A stretch of DNA of 21,129 bases from an uncultured Bacillota bacterium (GTDB lineage Bacteria > Bacillota > Clostridia > Peptostreptococcales > Anaerovoracaceae), in assembly GCA_946410475.1 (NCBI GenBank), contig CAMKAM010000010.1:1-21129 (forward strand), read 5' to 3'. The notes beneath the pieces were generated by a model, which did not search any database, had not been told where the DNA came from, and saw nothing but the letters and a program-made list of their open reading frames with translations. The stretch's first letter is position 1, and each line of letters opens with the position of its first letter. Of the stretch, positions 1 through 6,790 are shown piece by piece. Position numbers and translations under genes: made by a program.

Positions 1-772
1 CAGGTATCTCTTTGTTCAGGAGCGGGATGATGACGTTCTTTCCGACCATATCCTTGTATCTCTCATCCGACGGATGGACAGCTATCGCCTCATCGCCGAA
101 GATCGTCTCCGGACGGCTCGTCGCGATCACGATGCCCTCGCCGCCGTCAGCGCCCGGATAACGGAAGTACCAGTAGCTTCCTGTTTCCTCTTCATGCTCT
201 ACTTCGATATCCGAAAGTACAGAACCGCAGTCCGGACACCAGTTGATGAGACGGTCGCCCTTGTAGATGAGACCCTTCTCGTAAAGTCTGACGAAGAAAG
301 CCTTTACGGCCTTCGAGCACTGTTCGTCCATAGTGAAGCGCTCTCTGTCCCAGTCACATGAATCACCGAGCTCACGGCACTGGCGCGTGATCCTGCCGCC
401 GTACTCTTCCTTCCACGCCCACGCGTGTTTAAGGAATTCCTCGCGGCCGATATCGTCCTTGTCGATACCCTCTTCCTTCAGTTTGTTCACGACCTTTACC
501 TCAGTCGCAATGCTGGCATGGTCCGATCCCGGCAGCCACAGCGTGCTGTAGCCCTGCATCCTCTTCCATCTGATCAGGATATCCTGGATCGTATGGTCGA
601 GAGCGTGTCCCATGTGCAGCTGTCCCGTGATATTGGGAGGCGGCATTACGATAGTGAACGGTTTCTTGTCCGGATCGCGATATGCCCTGAAGCATCCGTT
701 CTCCTCCCATTCCTTGTAGAGCCGTTTCTCGAACGACTTAGGATCATAGGTCTTCTCGAGATTTTTCTTCAT
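1..772 (-). CDS. valS: Valyl-tRNA synthetase, N-terminal part (runs off window)
   Basis: Class I aminoacyl-tRNA synthetase that charges tRNA-Val in the cytoplasm. The first 257 codons are present; the 3' part lies outside the window. The HIGH signature reads HMGH at residues 53-56, within the PPPNITGQLHMGHAL block typical of ValRS. The segment INWCPDCGSVLSDIEVEHEE leads into the start of the CP1 editing domain, which has the TSRPET motif; the catalytic KMSKS end is not visible. ATG at 772 is preceded by AAGGAG about 11 bases upstream, and a Val T-box leader ends just before it, which supports both the identity and the start. Expression should rise when uncharged tRNA-Val accumulates. No truncation is visible other than the window edge. 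Confidence 0.96.
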   Translation of the reverse strand, partial: MKKNLEKTYDPKSFEKRLYKEWEENGCFRAYRDPDKKPFTIVMPPPNITGQLHMGHALDHTIQDILIRWKRMQGYSTLWLPGSDHASIATEVKVVNKLKEEGIDKDDIGREEFLKHAWAWKEEYGGRITRQCRELGDSCDWDRERFTMDEQCSKAVKAFFVRLYEKGLIYKGDRLINWCPDCGSVLSDIEVEHEEETGSYWYFRYPGADGGEGIVIATSRPETIFGDEAIAVHPSDERYKDMVGKNVIIPLLNKEIP

Positions 773-843
773 TTCTTTTTCACTCCTTGTTTTAACTTGC
801 CCGGCGGCCGGCGTATCCTGCGCCTCAGCCGCTGCTGATGTAT

Positions 844-873
844 AAAAAAACCGTCCTTGATGCTAAAGGACGG
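844..873 (-). terminator. T-box intrinsic terminator
   Basis: GC-rich stem CCGTCCTT/AAGGACGG (873-866 and 858-851) followed on the minus strand by seven T. It is the conditional terminator of the valS T-box. Confidence 0.88.
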
Positions 874-1060
874 ATATCTCCGCGGTACCACCTTTATTCC
901 GCAGCCGCACTATTCACGGCCGCAGCACTCATTTTAAAGGACGTGGGCTCCAAAGCGACCTTCACGCTTCGTCTGCCTAAGACCTCTCAGCATACGGTCT
1001 TTTCTCTGTATGGTCACAAAAGCGCTACTGCTCTTTATCATCGCCCTATGAAAATATATA
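844..1060 (-). promoter_or_regulatory. T-box leader of valS (Val specifier GUC)
   Basis: On the minus strand the canonical T-box sequence GGTGGTACCGCGG lies at 892-880. It is followed at once by a terminator hairpin (873-851, CCGTCCTT paired with AAGGACGG) and a run of seven T. Upstream is a long stem I region with AGAGCAGTAGC- and GGAGC-type elements. A GTC triplet at 959-957, in the context GAAGGTCGCTTTGGAG, sits where the specifier loop is expected and matches valine. The terminator and antiterminator share the 5' arm, so binding of uncharged tRNA-Val should allow read-through into valS. Confidence 0.92.
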
Positions 1061-1065
1061 CGTGT

Positions 1066-1094
1066 ATTCTATTGTTTTTCACCCATCGTGTCAA
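1066..1094 (-). promoter_or_regulatory. valS promoter
   Basis: Minus-strand -35 TTGACA (1094-1089, consensus) and -10 TAGAAT (1071-1066) with a 17-base spacer. The predicted start near 1059 coincides with the beginning of the T-box leader. Confidence 0.8.
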
Positions 1095-1124
1095 GTGCTA
1101 CATCTGCAGGAGCAGGCATTCCGT

Positions 1125-1868
1125 TCATCGCAGCATCCCGGCCATGTTTTCGAAGTGTTCCTGCACCACATTCCTGATCGCTTCGGCCTTCTCTTCATCG
1201 AGGACTACAGCCGTCTCCTCCCTGTCCTCAGAGACGAGCGGCGCGTCGTAGTCGATGTCCTCCGGAGCGGCATAGTCTCTCGCTCCGCAGCCTATCACCG
1301 AAAGGTCCGGCGCCTCTCCCGTGCGCTCTGTCATGATCGCGGAAACGATGGTCAGAGCCTCGAGATAAGCCCCGTAAGGCCCCGCATGCTCGCCGTCGCG
1401 CTCGTAGAGATCTATCTCCGGATGGCCCTTCACAAGGCGCGTCCATATGGTCCCCACAGGCGCCAGCAGAGTATTCGTCATCCGGGCCGCCCTTGCATTG
1501 CCCATCGAGAGCTTCGCCTGCTGCTCCGGCTTTCCCTTTTCCTGCCACGTCTGGATCAGGACCGGCTCCGTGCCCACCGACCTGCAAAGATCTGCTATCC
1601 TCATCAGCTGCTCCGCCGTCTGCAGATCGCCGGGGAACGGGTGCGCCGCCTGCTGGGCGACGCAGTAATCATAACCGCCGTACATTATGTTGAACCGTAC
1701 GGCGAAGTATTCGCTCTTCATATGCCAGTCGAGCTCTTTATAGGAGTAAGCAAGCATCGTCACATCGACTTTCTCGCCCGTCAGCTCTTCGAGCATATCA
1801 GCCGCAGTCGCCGGCATATCATTGAAATACGTATGGCTGTTTCCTATGAACAATATCTTCACTTTCAT
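1125..1868 (-). CDS. SGNH/GDSL-like hydrolase (DUF4886-like)
   Basis: Predicted 247-residue serine hydrolase of the SGNH fold. The N-terminus has the block I motif FIGNSHTYFNDMP with nucleophile Ser11. The C-terminal block V reads DGEHAGPYGAYLEA, giving Asp158 and His161, so the Ser-Asp-His triad is complete. No signal peptide is seen, so it is probably cytoplasmic. The substrate is unknown; relatives act on esters of small molecules or carbohydrates. ATG at 1868 lies 16 bases after the racemase stop, with GAGAGGTGG directly upstream. The spacing is short, so the GTG two codons later is an alternative start. It is the last gene of the operon starting at 3825, and no clear terminator follows before the valS promoter. 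Confidence 0.8.
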   Translation of the reverse strand: MKVKILFIGNSHTYFNDMPATAADMLEELTGEKVDVTMLAYSYKELDWHMKSEYFAVRFNIMYGGYDYCVAQQAAHPFPGDLQTAEQLMRIADLCRSVGTEPVLIQTWQEKGKPEQQAKLSMGNARAARMTNTLLAPVGTIWTRLVKGHPEIDLYERDGEHAGPYGAYLEALTIVSAIMTERTGEAPDLSVIGCGARDYAAPEDIDYDAPLVSEDREETAVVLDEEKAEAIRNVVQEHFENMAGMLR

Positions 1869-1884
1869 CCACCTCTCATCAGGA

Positions 1885-3132
1885 TCATTCGGCTCCGGGA
1901 ACGGCACTGTCCATCCTGCCGTATTCCCTGAGATATTCGGCGATGATGTATCCGATATCTACGGTCTTGTACAGTTCGCCATGCTTCCAGTATCTTCTGG
2001 GCAGCCTCATCTGAGCGCTCACAGTGACCTCATAGTCATCCGTTCCGACCCACTGAGCCACTTTCGAGAGCGGCAGGCTCTCATCCCCGTCGGTTCCGAT
2101 GAGCGTCGCTACATCACCCATCCTGACGCCTTCTATGTCTGTGACGTCCACCATCATCTGATCCATGCAGATCGCTCCGACTATCGGCGCTCTCTGCCCT
2201 CTGATCAGAACATATCCGTTGTTCTTGAGCTTTCTGATCCCGATATCAGCATACCCTATCGGAAGAGTCGCGATCCTGCTCTGACGCTGCGTCGTGAACG
2301 TCAGATCGTAGCCTATGCCTTCGCCCGGTCCTATCTCATTGACCGTCGCGACCTCCGCTTTCAGAGAGAACGCGACTTCGGGGAATATGCGGTCTTTTCT
2401 GACTCCGTCCGTCGTATAGGTCGAGTAACACGTGCTTCCTACCCTCGCCATATCCTGATGATACTGAGGATGGTCTATGATGATGCCGCCGTTGGAGATG
2501 TGCCTGTACTGTATTTCAACGTCTCTCTCTTCGAGAAGCTTTTTCATCAGCTCGAATCTCCCGTACTGGACTTCGACGAACTTCTTTTCTTCCAGACCGA
2601 AGGCCATCGCCGAAGTGGCGAAATGAGTGAACATCCCTTCCATCACCAGACCGGGGAGCTTTGAGATCTCCTTGATGATATCTGCGCTCTCCTCGCATGG
2701 TTTGAAGCCCAGCCTGTGCATGCCTGTATCTATCTTGATATGCACGTAAGCGTCTTTGCCCTGACGGACGGCTTCCTTCGAGAGGGCTTCAGCCTGCTCC
2801 ATGGAGTAGACCGTCGTCCTTATCTCATTCTCCACCATGCCCTCGTACATGTCGATCGGGACATAACCGAGTATCAGGACCTTCGAGTCCGGCACTGCAG
2901 CCTTGGCAAGCATCGCCTCGCTGTAAGCAGCCACAGCGAACCATTCGACTCCGATCTCGCTCATCGCCTCTGCAACTTCGAATATCCCGTGCCCGTAGCT
3001 TTGCGCCTTGAGCACGAACATCGGTATGATGTCGCGTCCGGTGTCGTTTTTCATCATCTCACGGATCATTATCATATTGTTCTGCAGCTTGTCCAGGTCG
3101 ACATCGATCCACGCGGCACGTGTCCTGTACAT
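1885..3132 (-). CDS. alr: Alanine racemase-family PLP amino-acid racemase (divergent)
   Basis: Fold-type III PLP racemase of 415 residues, slightly longer than a typical Alr (about 370-390). Lys42, in FVLKAQSYGHG, is the Schiff-base lysine, and Tyr294, in LPIGYAD, is the opposing catalytic tyrosine. Arg140 (TGMHRLGF), His170, Arg230, the ICMD pair Met323-Asp324 and Tyr367 also match the Alr framework. Two blocks differ from ordinary Alr: the HxANS motif reads HISNGG, and RxGIxLYG reads RVGSTCYSTY. The product should interconvert L- and D-amino acids, probably alanine for peptidoglycan, but another substrate such as serine cannot be excluded. The start has a strong AAGGAGGT site. It lies 21 bases after the thioesterase gene and just before the SGNH hydrolase. 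Family is certain; substrate is inferred. Confidence 0.88.
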   Translation of the reverse strand: MYRTRAAWIDVDLDKLQNNMIMIREMMKNDTGRDIIPMFVLKAQSYGHGIFEVAEAMSEIGVEWFAVAAYSEAMLAKAAVPDSKVLILGYVPIDMYEGMVENEIRTTVYSMEQAEALSKEAVRQGKDAYVHIKIDTGMHRLGFKPCEESADIIKEISKLPGLVMEGMFTHFATSAMAFGLEEKKFVEVQYGRFELMKKLLEERDVEIQYRHISNGGIIIDHPQYHQDMARVGSTCYSTYTTDGVRKDRIFPEVAFSLKAEVATVNEIGPGEGIGYDLTFTTQRQSRIATLPIGYADIGIRKLKNNGYVLIRGQRAPIVGAICMDQMMVDVTDIEGVRMGDVATLIGTDGDESLPLSKVAQWVGTDDYEVTVSAQMRLPRRYWKHGELYKTVDIGYIIAEYLREYGRMDSAVPGAE

Positions 3133-3153
3133 AACTACCTCCTTCCGGCCAGG

Positions 3154-3564
3154 CTATCTGCCGGCCTTCTTATTCACAGCATCGATGAAAGGTCCCTTGT
3201 CTATGATGAACCTGACATGGCGTCCCTTTCCTATCTCCTCTTTGTCATCACATGCGCGCACTTCAAAAACGAGCTTCCTGCCCTTTACCTCAACAAGCTC
3301 CGATTCGCATGTGACGGTGAATCCGACCGGTGTCGCCGCCGAATGCGCTATATCGACCGCAGCTCCGACCGTCGTCAGTCCTTCTCCGAGGAATGGTTCC
3401 ACTATCTCATAGCTGGTCGTCTCCATAAGGTCCACCAGCATCGGTGTGGAGAATACCGGAGGAAGCCCCGGTATCGACTCTGCAGCCGTAAGCTCCTCCG
3501 TGACGACTATCTTCTTTATGTTCTTCAGGCCTTCTTTCAGGCCTTCCCTGATCTCATTTGTCAT
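3154..3564 (-). CDS. Hotdog-fold thioesterase, fluoroacetyl-CoA thioesterase (FlK)-like
   Basis: 136-residue single-domain hotdog protein. Thr40 (FSTPMLVDLME), Glu48 and His74 (DIAHSAATPVGFTVT) line up with the Thr42, Glu50 and His76 catalytic triad known from FlK, offset by two residues, and the block AHxAATPxGxTVT is the family hallmark. It should hydrolyse a small acyl-CoA in the cytoplasm. Fluoroacetyl-CoA itself is unlikely as a substrate here; the family is broad and mostly uncharacterised. ATG at 3564 follows AAGGGAG. The gene sits 18 bases after the repeat-protein gene and 21 bases before the racemase, so the three are co-transcribed. Confidence 0.85.
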   Translation of the reverse strand: MTNEIREGLKEGLKNIKKIVVTEELTAAESIPGLPPVFSTPMLVDLMETTSYEIVEPFLGEGLTTVGAAVDIAHSAATPVGFTVTCESELVEVKGRKLVFEVRACDDKEEIGKGRHVRFIIDKGPFIDAVNKKAGR

Positions 3565-3582
3565 CTCGACTCCCTTTTCGAC

Positions 3583-3802
3583 CTAATCTATCTTCTCTTT
3601 GATCTTTTCAGCCTTAGCCTTGATCTTATCATCGATGTCAGTCTTCTCCAGGAGACCTTCCGCTTTGTCTTCCAGACTGTCTGCCTTAGCTTTGATCTTA
3701 TCGTCGATGTCAGTCTTGTCCAGGAGGCCTTCCACTTTGTCTTCCAGGCTGTCAGCCTTTGCCTTGATCTTGTCGTCTATATCAGTTTTTTCCAGAATTC
3801 CG
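3583..3802 (-). repeat. Tandem 72-bp coding repeat, three units
   Basis: Three head-to-tail 72-base units inside the small helical protein gene. The nucleotide sequence is conserved as well as the protein, for example the repeated GACATCGATGA-type core. Recent duplication or gene conversion is likely. Confidence 0.8.
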
Positions 3803-3825
3803 TCAAGTTTATCTTTGAGTCCCAT
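3583..3825 (-). CDS. Small helical protein of three 24-residue repeats
   Basis: 80 residues built almost wholly from three tandem 24-residue units at residues 9-32, 33-56 and 57-80. Each contains the core KTDIDDKIKAKA, and the first two continue with DSLEDK. A partial unit (LKDKLD) sits at the N-terminus. The composition is Lys, Asp, Glu, Leu and Ile with no Cys, Trp, Pro or Phe. The heptad-like spacing of Leu and Ile predicts an amphipathic helix or coiled coil, with no signal peptide or membrane segment. The sequence resembles no enzyme I recognise; similarity in composition to CsbD-like or antitoxin-type helices is only superficial. ATG at 3825 is preceded by GAAAGGACAGG. It is the first gene of the thioesterase-racemase-hydrolase operon. 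Function unknown. Confidence 0.75.
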   Translation of the reverse strand: MGLKDKLDGILEKTDIDDKIKAKADSLEDKVEGLLDKTDIDDKIKAKADSLEDKAEGLLEKTDIDDKIKAKAEKIKEKID

Positions 3826-3872
3826 TTTCCTGTCCTTTCTGTTCTTCAGTTATATCTAAAAATCACACTTCT

Positions 3873-3878
3873 ACTATA
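3873..3878 (-). promoter_or_regulatory. Probable extended -10 of the repeat protein operon
   Basis: Minus-strand TATAGT preceded by TGG (extended -10 TGn), about 50 bases before the ATG at 3825. No good -35 hexamer is seen at the expected distance, so only the -10 is called. Confidence 0.45.
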
Positions 3879-3957
3879 CCACATGTCGTCATCTGTTGTT
3901 CTGATTTCTTTACCGCGGCAAAATATGATCAGAATAATCTGATTATTATCCACCTTA

Positions 3958-3985
3958 TTGACATGCATCACTTTCATCTGATAAC
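3958..3985 (+). promoter_or_regulatory. Promoter of the glycine riboswitch/symporter unit
   Basis: -35 TTGACA (3958-3963, consensus) and -10 GATAAC (3980-3985) with a 16-base spacer. Transcription would start near 3992, just before riboswitch aptamer 1. A dyad ATCAG-N6-CTGAT (3928-3943) lies 14 bases upstream of the -35. Confidence 0.6.
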
Positions 3986-4013
3986 GTATCTTCTGCTACA
4001 ACAACGAAATGAA

Positions 4014-4193
4014 GTCCGCAGGAGAGCGGCGCTTATGCGCCCGCCGAAGGAGTAAAACTCTCAGGCTTCCTGTTCAGGAAAAGAACTGTGGACGGATCGT
4101 TACTCCGGAGACAGCCGGGTCATAACCGGCGGCCGAAGGTGCAACACCGCATAGCGTGATATGCGGTGAAATCTCTCAGGCAAAAGGACGGAG
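4014..4193 (+). promoter_or_regulatory. Tandem glycine riboswitch (two aptamers)
   Basis: Aptamer 1 spans about 4014-4093. It is closed by P1 GTCCGCAG (4014-4021) with CTGTGGAC (4086-4093), and holds the conserved GGAGAGC, GCCGAAGGAGTAAAACTCTC and AGGC blocks. Aptamer 2 spans about 4103-4193. It is closed by CTCCG (4103-4107) with CGGAG (4189-4193), and holds CCGGAGAC, GCCGAAGGTGCAA and CTCTCAGGCAAAAGGAC. The short linker GGATCGTTA between them is typical of cooperative glycine riboswitches. It lies directly upstream of an AGCS Na+/amino-acid symporter, a known partner gene for this class. Confidence 0.93.
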
Positions 4194-4213
4194 AATACCG
4201 ATGTTCACATGGT

Positions 4214-4280
4214 TTCTTTCCATGGCTTCATTCGCTGCGCAGGCCCTTCGGGGCCGTAATGAAAAGCCAAACGGAAAGGA
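4214..4280 (+). promoter_or_regulatory. Riboswitch expression platform hiding the ribosome site
   Basis: TTCTTTCC (4214-4221) is fully complementary, with one G-U pair, to the ribosome site GGAAAGGA (4273-4280). Between them, GGCTTCATT (4224-4232) pairs with AATGAAAAGCC (4258-4268, one bulge), and GGCCC-TTCG-GGGCC (4242-4255) makes a stable UUCG tetraloop hairpin. There is no T run, so control is probably at translation. The anti-site can alternatively pair weakly with GGAGA (4190-4194), which is part of the aptamer 2 P1 strand. Glycine binding would then free it to hide the ribosome site, suggesting an OFF switch (inference). Confidence 0.65.
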
Positions 4281-4291
4281 ACTTATTTATT

Positions 4292-5734
4292 ATGCTTGAA
4301 TCATTGACACAATTATTAGTAAGCATCGACGATTTCGTATGGGGCGTGCCTCTGATGGTGCTGATACTCGCCGGAGGCATATGGCTCACCCTGCGGGCAC
4401 GCTGCCTTCAGGTCAGGCGCCTTCCGCTCGCCCTCAAATGGATGGTGAAGAACGAGGAAGGAGGCAGCGGTGAAGTCACGAGCTTCGCGGCTCTTTGCAC
4501 CGCTCTCTCAGCGACTATAGGTACGGGAAACATCGTCGGTGTCGCTACAGCGATATGGGAAGGCGGTCCCGGCGCGCTGTTCTGGATGGAAGTCGCCGCT
4601 TTCTTCGGGATGGCGACGAAATTCTCCGAAGGACTGCTCGCAGTAAAATACAGGACCGTCGATGAGAAAGGTCACAGCCTCGGCGGACCGTTCTACTATA
4701 TCGAAAAGGGAATGGGCGCGAACTGGCGCTGGCTCGCGAAACTCTTCGCCTTCTTCGGCGTCTGCGTCGGGCTCCTGGGCATCGGGACATTCACTCAGGT
4801 CAACGGCATCGCGAGCGCTGTACAGGGCTTCTTCGATCCTGATCTCACCCATATGGTCAATGTCCCCATCATCAATACAGAGCATTCGATAACGATAGTG
4901 GTCTCGTCCATCATACTCGCGCTCTGCGTGGCGGCTGTAGTCATAGGCGGACTCAAAAGGATAGCGCAGGTCAGCCAGATCATCGTACCGTTCATGGCGG
5001 TCATATATCTGGTCTTCACGGTGCTTCTCCTCATATGCAACATATCTGAGATCCCCGCCGCGATCGCCCTCATCGTCAAAGCGGCGTTCGCGCCGAAAGC
5101 AGTGGCGGGCGGAGCGATCGGAACGATGTTCATCGCTATGCAGAAAGGCGTTGCCCGCGGTATATTCTCGAATGAAGCAGGCCTGGGAAGCGCTCCAATC
5201 GCTGCGGCAGCGGCCCAGACGAACGAGCCTGTCCGCCAGGGACTGGTCAGCATGACAGGTACGTTCATCGACACTATCGTCATATGCACCATGACAGGGC
5301 TTTCCATCGTCCTCACAGGAGCATGGAAAGTCGAGGGCCTCGAAGGCGTACAGATAACGACATACGCTTTCCAGAACGGACTTCCCTTCCCCGCGCAGCT
5401 GTCGAGTTTCGTCCTCATGATGTGTCTGGTATTCTTCGCCTTTACTACCATCCTCGGCTGGGACTACTATTCAGAGCGCTGCCTCGAGTACCTCTCCGGC
5501 GGCAGGATGGGCGCAGTCAAAGTTTACCGCTGGCTGTACATCGCGGCAGTCTTCATCGGACCGTACATGACGGTAAAAGCCGTATGGACTATTGCGGATA
5601 TATTCAACGGACTGATGGCACTGCCGAACATGATCGCTCTCTTCGCTCTCAGCGGAGTAGTGGCCAAGGAAGTCAAGGACTTCTTCGAGTCAGGTAAGCA
5701 TCTTGATAAACTGCCTGACCGAAAAGGTATATGA
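4292..5734 (+). CDS. Na+:alanine/glycine symporter (AGCS family)
   Basis: 480-residue integral membrane transporter for small neutral amino acids, driven by sodium. Family signatures include ATIGTGNIVGVATAIWEGGPG near residues 70-90, then FWMEVAAFFGMATKFSEG, and NEAGLGSAPIAAAAAQTNEP in the second half. About ten or eleven hydrophobic helices can be counted, and the length matches AlsT/DagA proteins (about 450-500). ATG at 4292 follows GGAAAGGA at 4273-4280. Longer in-frame starts upstream (from 4166) fall inside the riboswitch aptamer and are rejected. The glycine riboswitch points to glycine, with alanine likely, as the substrate. No strong intrinsic terminator follows before the lysR promoter. 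Family is near certain; the exact substrate is inferred from the riboswitch. Confidence 0.94.
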   Translation: MLESLTQLLVSIDDFVWGVPLMVLILAGGIWLTLRARCLQVRRLPLALKWMVKNEEGGSGEVTSFAALCTALSATIGTGNIVGVATAIWEGGPGALFWMEVAAFFGMATKFSEGLLAVKYRTVDEKGHSLGGPFYYIEKGMGANWRWLAKLFAFFGVCVGLLGIGTFTQVNGIASAVQGFFDPDLTHMVNVPIINTEHSITIVVSSIILALCVAAVVIGGLKRIAQVSQIIVPFMAVIYLVFTVLLLICNISEIPAAIALIVKAAFAPKAVAGGAIGTMFIAMQKGVARGIFSNEAGLGSAPIAAAAAQTNEPVRQGLVSMTGTFIDTIVICTMTGLSIVLTGAWKVEGLEGVQITTYAFQNGLPFPAQLSSFVLMMCLVFFAFTTILGWDYYSERCLEYLSGGRMGAVKVYRWLYIAAVFIGPYMTVKAVWTIADIFNGLMALPNMIALFALSGVVAKEVKDFFESGKHLDKLPDRKGI

Positions 5735-5790
5735 AAAAAGAGCAATATTTTTGCAAATCGTCGGCAAATTGAAAATAATTAAAAACATTT

Positions 5791-5820
5791 TTGCCGTTTT
5801 CGCAACTTTTGTGATATACT
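5791..5820 (+). promoter_or_regulatory. lysR promoter with nearby dyads
   Basis: -35 TTGCCG (5791-5796) and -10 TATACT (5815-5820), 18-base spacer. The -35 is the right arm of an inverted repeat CGGCAAA (5762-5768)/TTTGCCG (5790-5796). A perfect palindrome CTTTGTACAAAG (5819-5830) covers the predicted transcription start. Both are candidate operators. Confidence 0.6.
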
Positions 5821-5840
5821 TTGTACAAAGTTGTATTCGG

Positions 5841-5866
5841 GGGGCCGGGATATATATCACGGCCCC
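5841..5866 (+). promoter_or_regulatory. Hairpin in the lysR leader (possible terminator of the symporter gene)
   Basis: GGGGCCG (5841-5847) pairs with CGGCCCC (5860-5866) around a near-palindromic GGATATATATCA core. A short TTTCT follows, weak for a terminator. It lies 25 bases downstream of the lysR -10, so it would be in the lysR 5' leader; it could also end symporter transcripts. Confidence 0.45.
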
Positions 5867-5905
5867 TTTCTGACATTCAGACGCAGACGAAAGGAGATGA
5901 TCACC

Positions 5906-6790
5906 TTGTCCATCTATTCGTATGAGATATTCGAGATCGTATCCGAAAAAGGCAGTTTTGCAAAAGCCGCAGCGGTCCTCAGCCTGACGCCTTCTGCTGT
6001 CAGTCATTCAATCGCGAAACTTGAAGACGATCTTGGATGTCAGCTGTTTTGGAGGAACCGTTCCGGAGTCGAGCTCACCGAAGAAGGCCGTCACCTGCTT
6101 CCATACATCAAAAAGATACAGGCAAGCAACGATGAACTGCTTCATGAGGCGAGAAGGATCAGGAACAAAGAAGTCGGTCTCGTCAAAGTCGGCGTATTCT
6201 ACAGCGTAGCCGCCAACTGGCTGCCGAACATACTGAAGAAATTCCATGCCGACTGCCCTGGCATCGAAGTCGAGGTGATGGAAGGCGGATATGCGGATAT
6301 AGCGAAGTGGCTGGATGAAAGGAAACTGGATATCGGCCTGCTCTCGAACCTCACCGCGGAAGGTCTTGACTATACCGTTCTGAAAAAGGAACCGCTGATA
6401 TATGTGACCCCGCCCGATTTCGTTCCGAAAAACAAGACTTATGTGACTATTGAAGAGATGAAAGAGAATGAACTGATCCTGCAGAAGGAGTGTGGCGACT
6501 TCGACGCGCTCGCCTTCCTTGAGGCGAATGACATTAAAGTAAACTCCTTCTACAACATGTACGAGGATCAGACCCTTCTGTCCCTGGTCGAATGCGGCCT
6601 GGGGACAGCGATAATGCCCGGACTCGCAACACGTTTGAGCACGAGCAATGTCAATCGCTATCATATCGAACCCGAAGTCACAAGGACGATAGTCCTTGCC
6701 GTCCCTGATGAAAGATCCGTATCACAGGCGACAAAGCTGTTCCGTCAGCATATCATCGACTTCGTGGAAACGGAAGAAAGTAAAATGTGA
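5906..6790 (+). CDS. LysR-family transcriptional regulator
   Basis: 294-residue LTTR of standard length. The N-terminal winged helix-turn-helix holds SFAKAAAVLSLTPSAVSHSIAKLEDDLG at about residues 15-42, followed by the linker helix and a periplasmic-binding-protein-like effector domain (residues 90-290). A near-perfect anti-16S match AAGGAGATGATC ends at 5902. That fits a TTG start at 5906, which also gives the usual short LTTR N-terminus (MSIYSYEIFEIVSEKG); the ATG at 5897 is in frame but overlaps the ribosome site. The inverted repeats at its promoter suggest autoregulation. Targets are probably neighbouring amino-acid genes (symporter, cupin-aminotransferase), which is inference. The gene overlaps gntR by four bases. 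Confidence 0.9.
   Translation: MSIYSYEIFEIVSEKGSFAKAAAVLSLTPSAVSHSIAKLEDDLGCQLFWRNRSGVELTEEGRHLLPYIKKIQASNDELLHEARRIRNKEVGLVKVGVFYSVAANWLPNILKKFHADCPGIEVEVMEGGYADIAKWLDERKLDIGLLSNLTAEGLDYTVLKKEPLIYVTPPDFVPKNKTYVTIEEMKENELILQKECGDFDALAFLEANDIKVNSFYNMYEDQTLLSLVECGLGTAIMPGLATRLSTSNVNRYHIEPEVTRTIVLAVPDERSVSQATKLFRQHIIDFVETEESKM

Noticed and set aside
2716..3942. A 408-codon plus-strand open frame across the racemase, thioesterase and repeat genes
   Set aside because: It is antisense to three genes with clear motifs and spans their intergenic gaps; the open frame reflects codon bias.
4166..4291. An N-terminal extension of the symporter by 42 codons
   Set aside because: It lies in riboswitch aptamer 2 and the platform hairpin; the ATG at 4292 has the ribosome site and gives the family's normal N-terminus.
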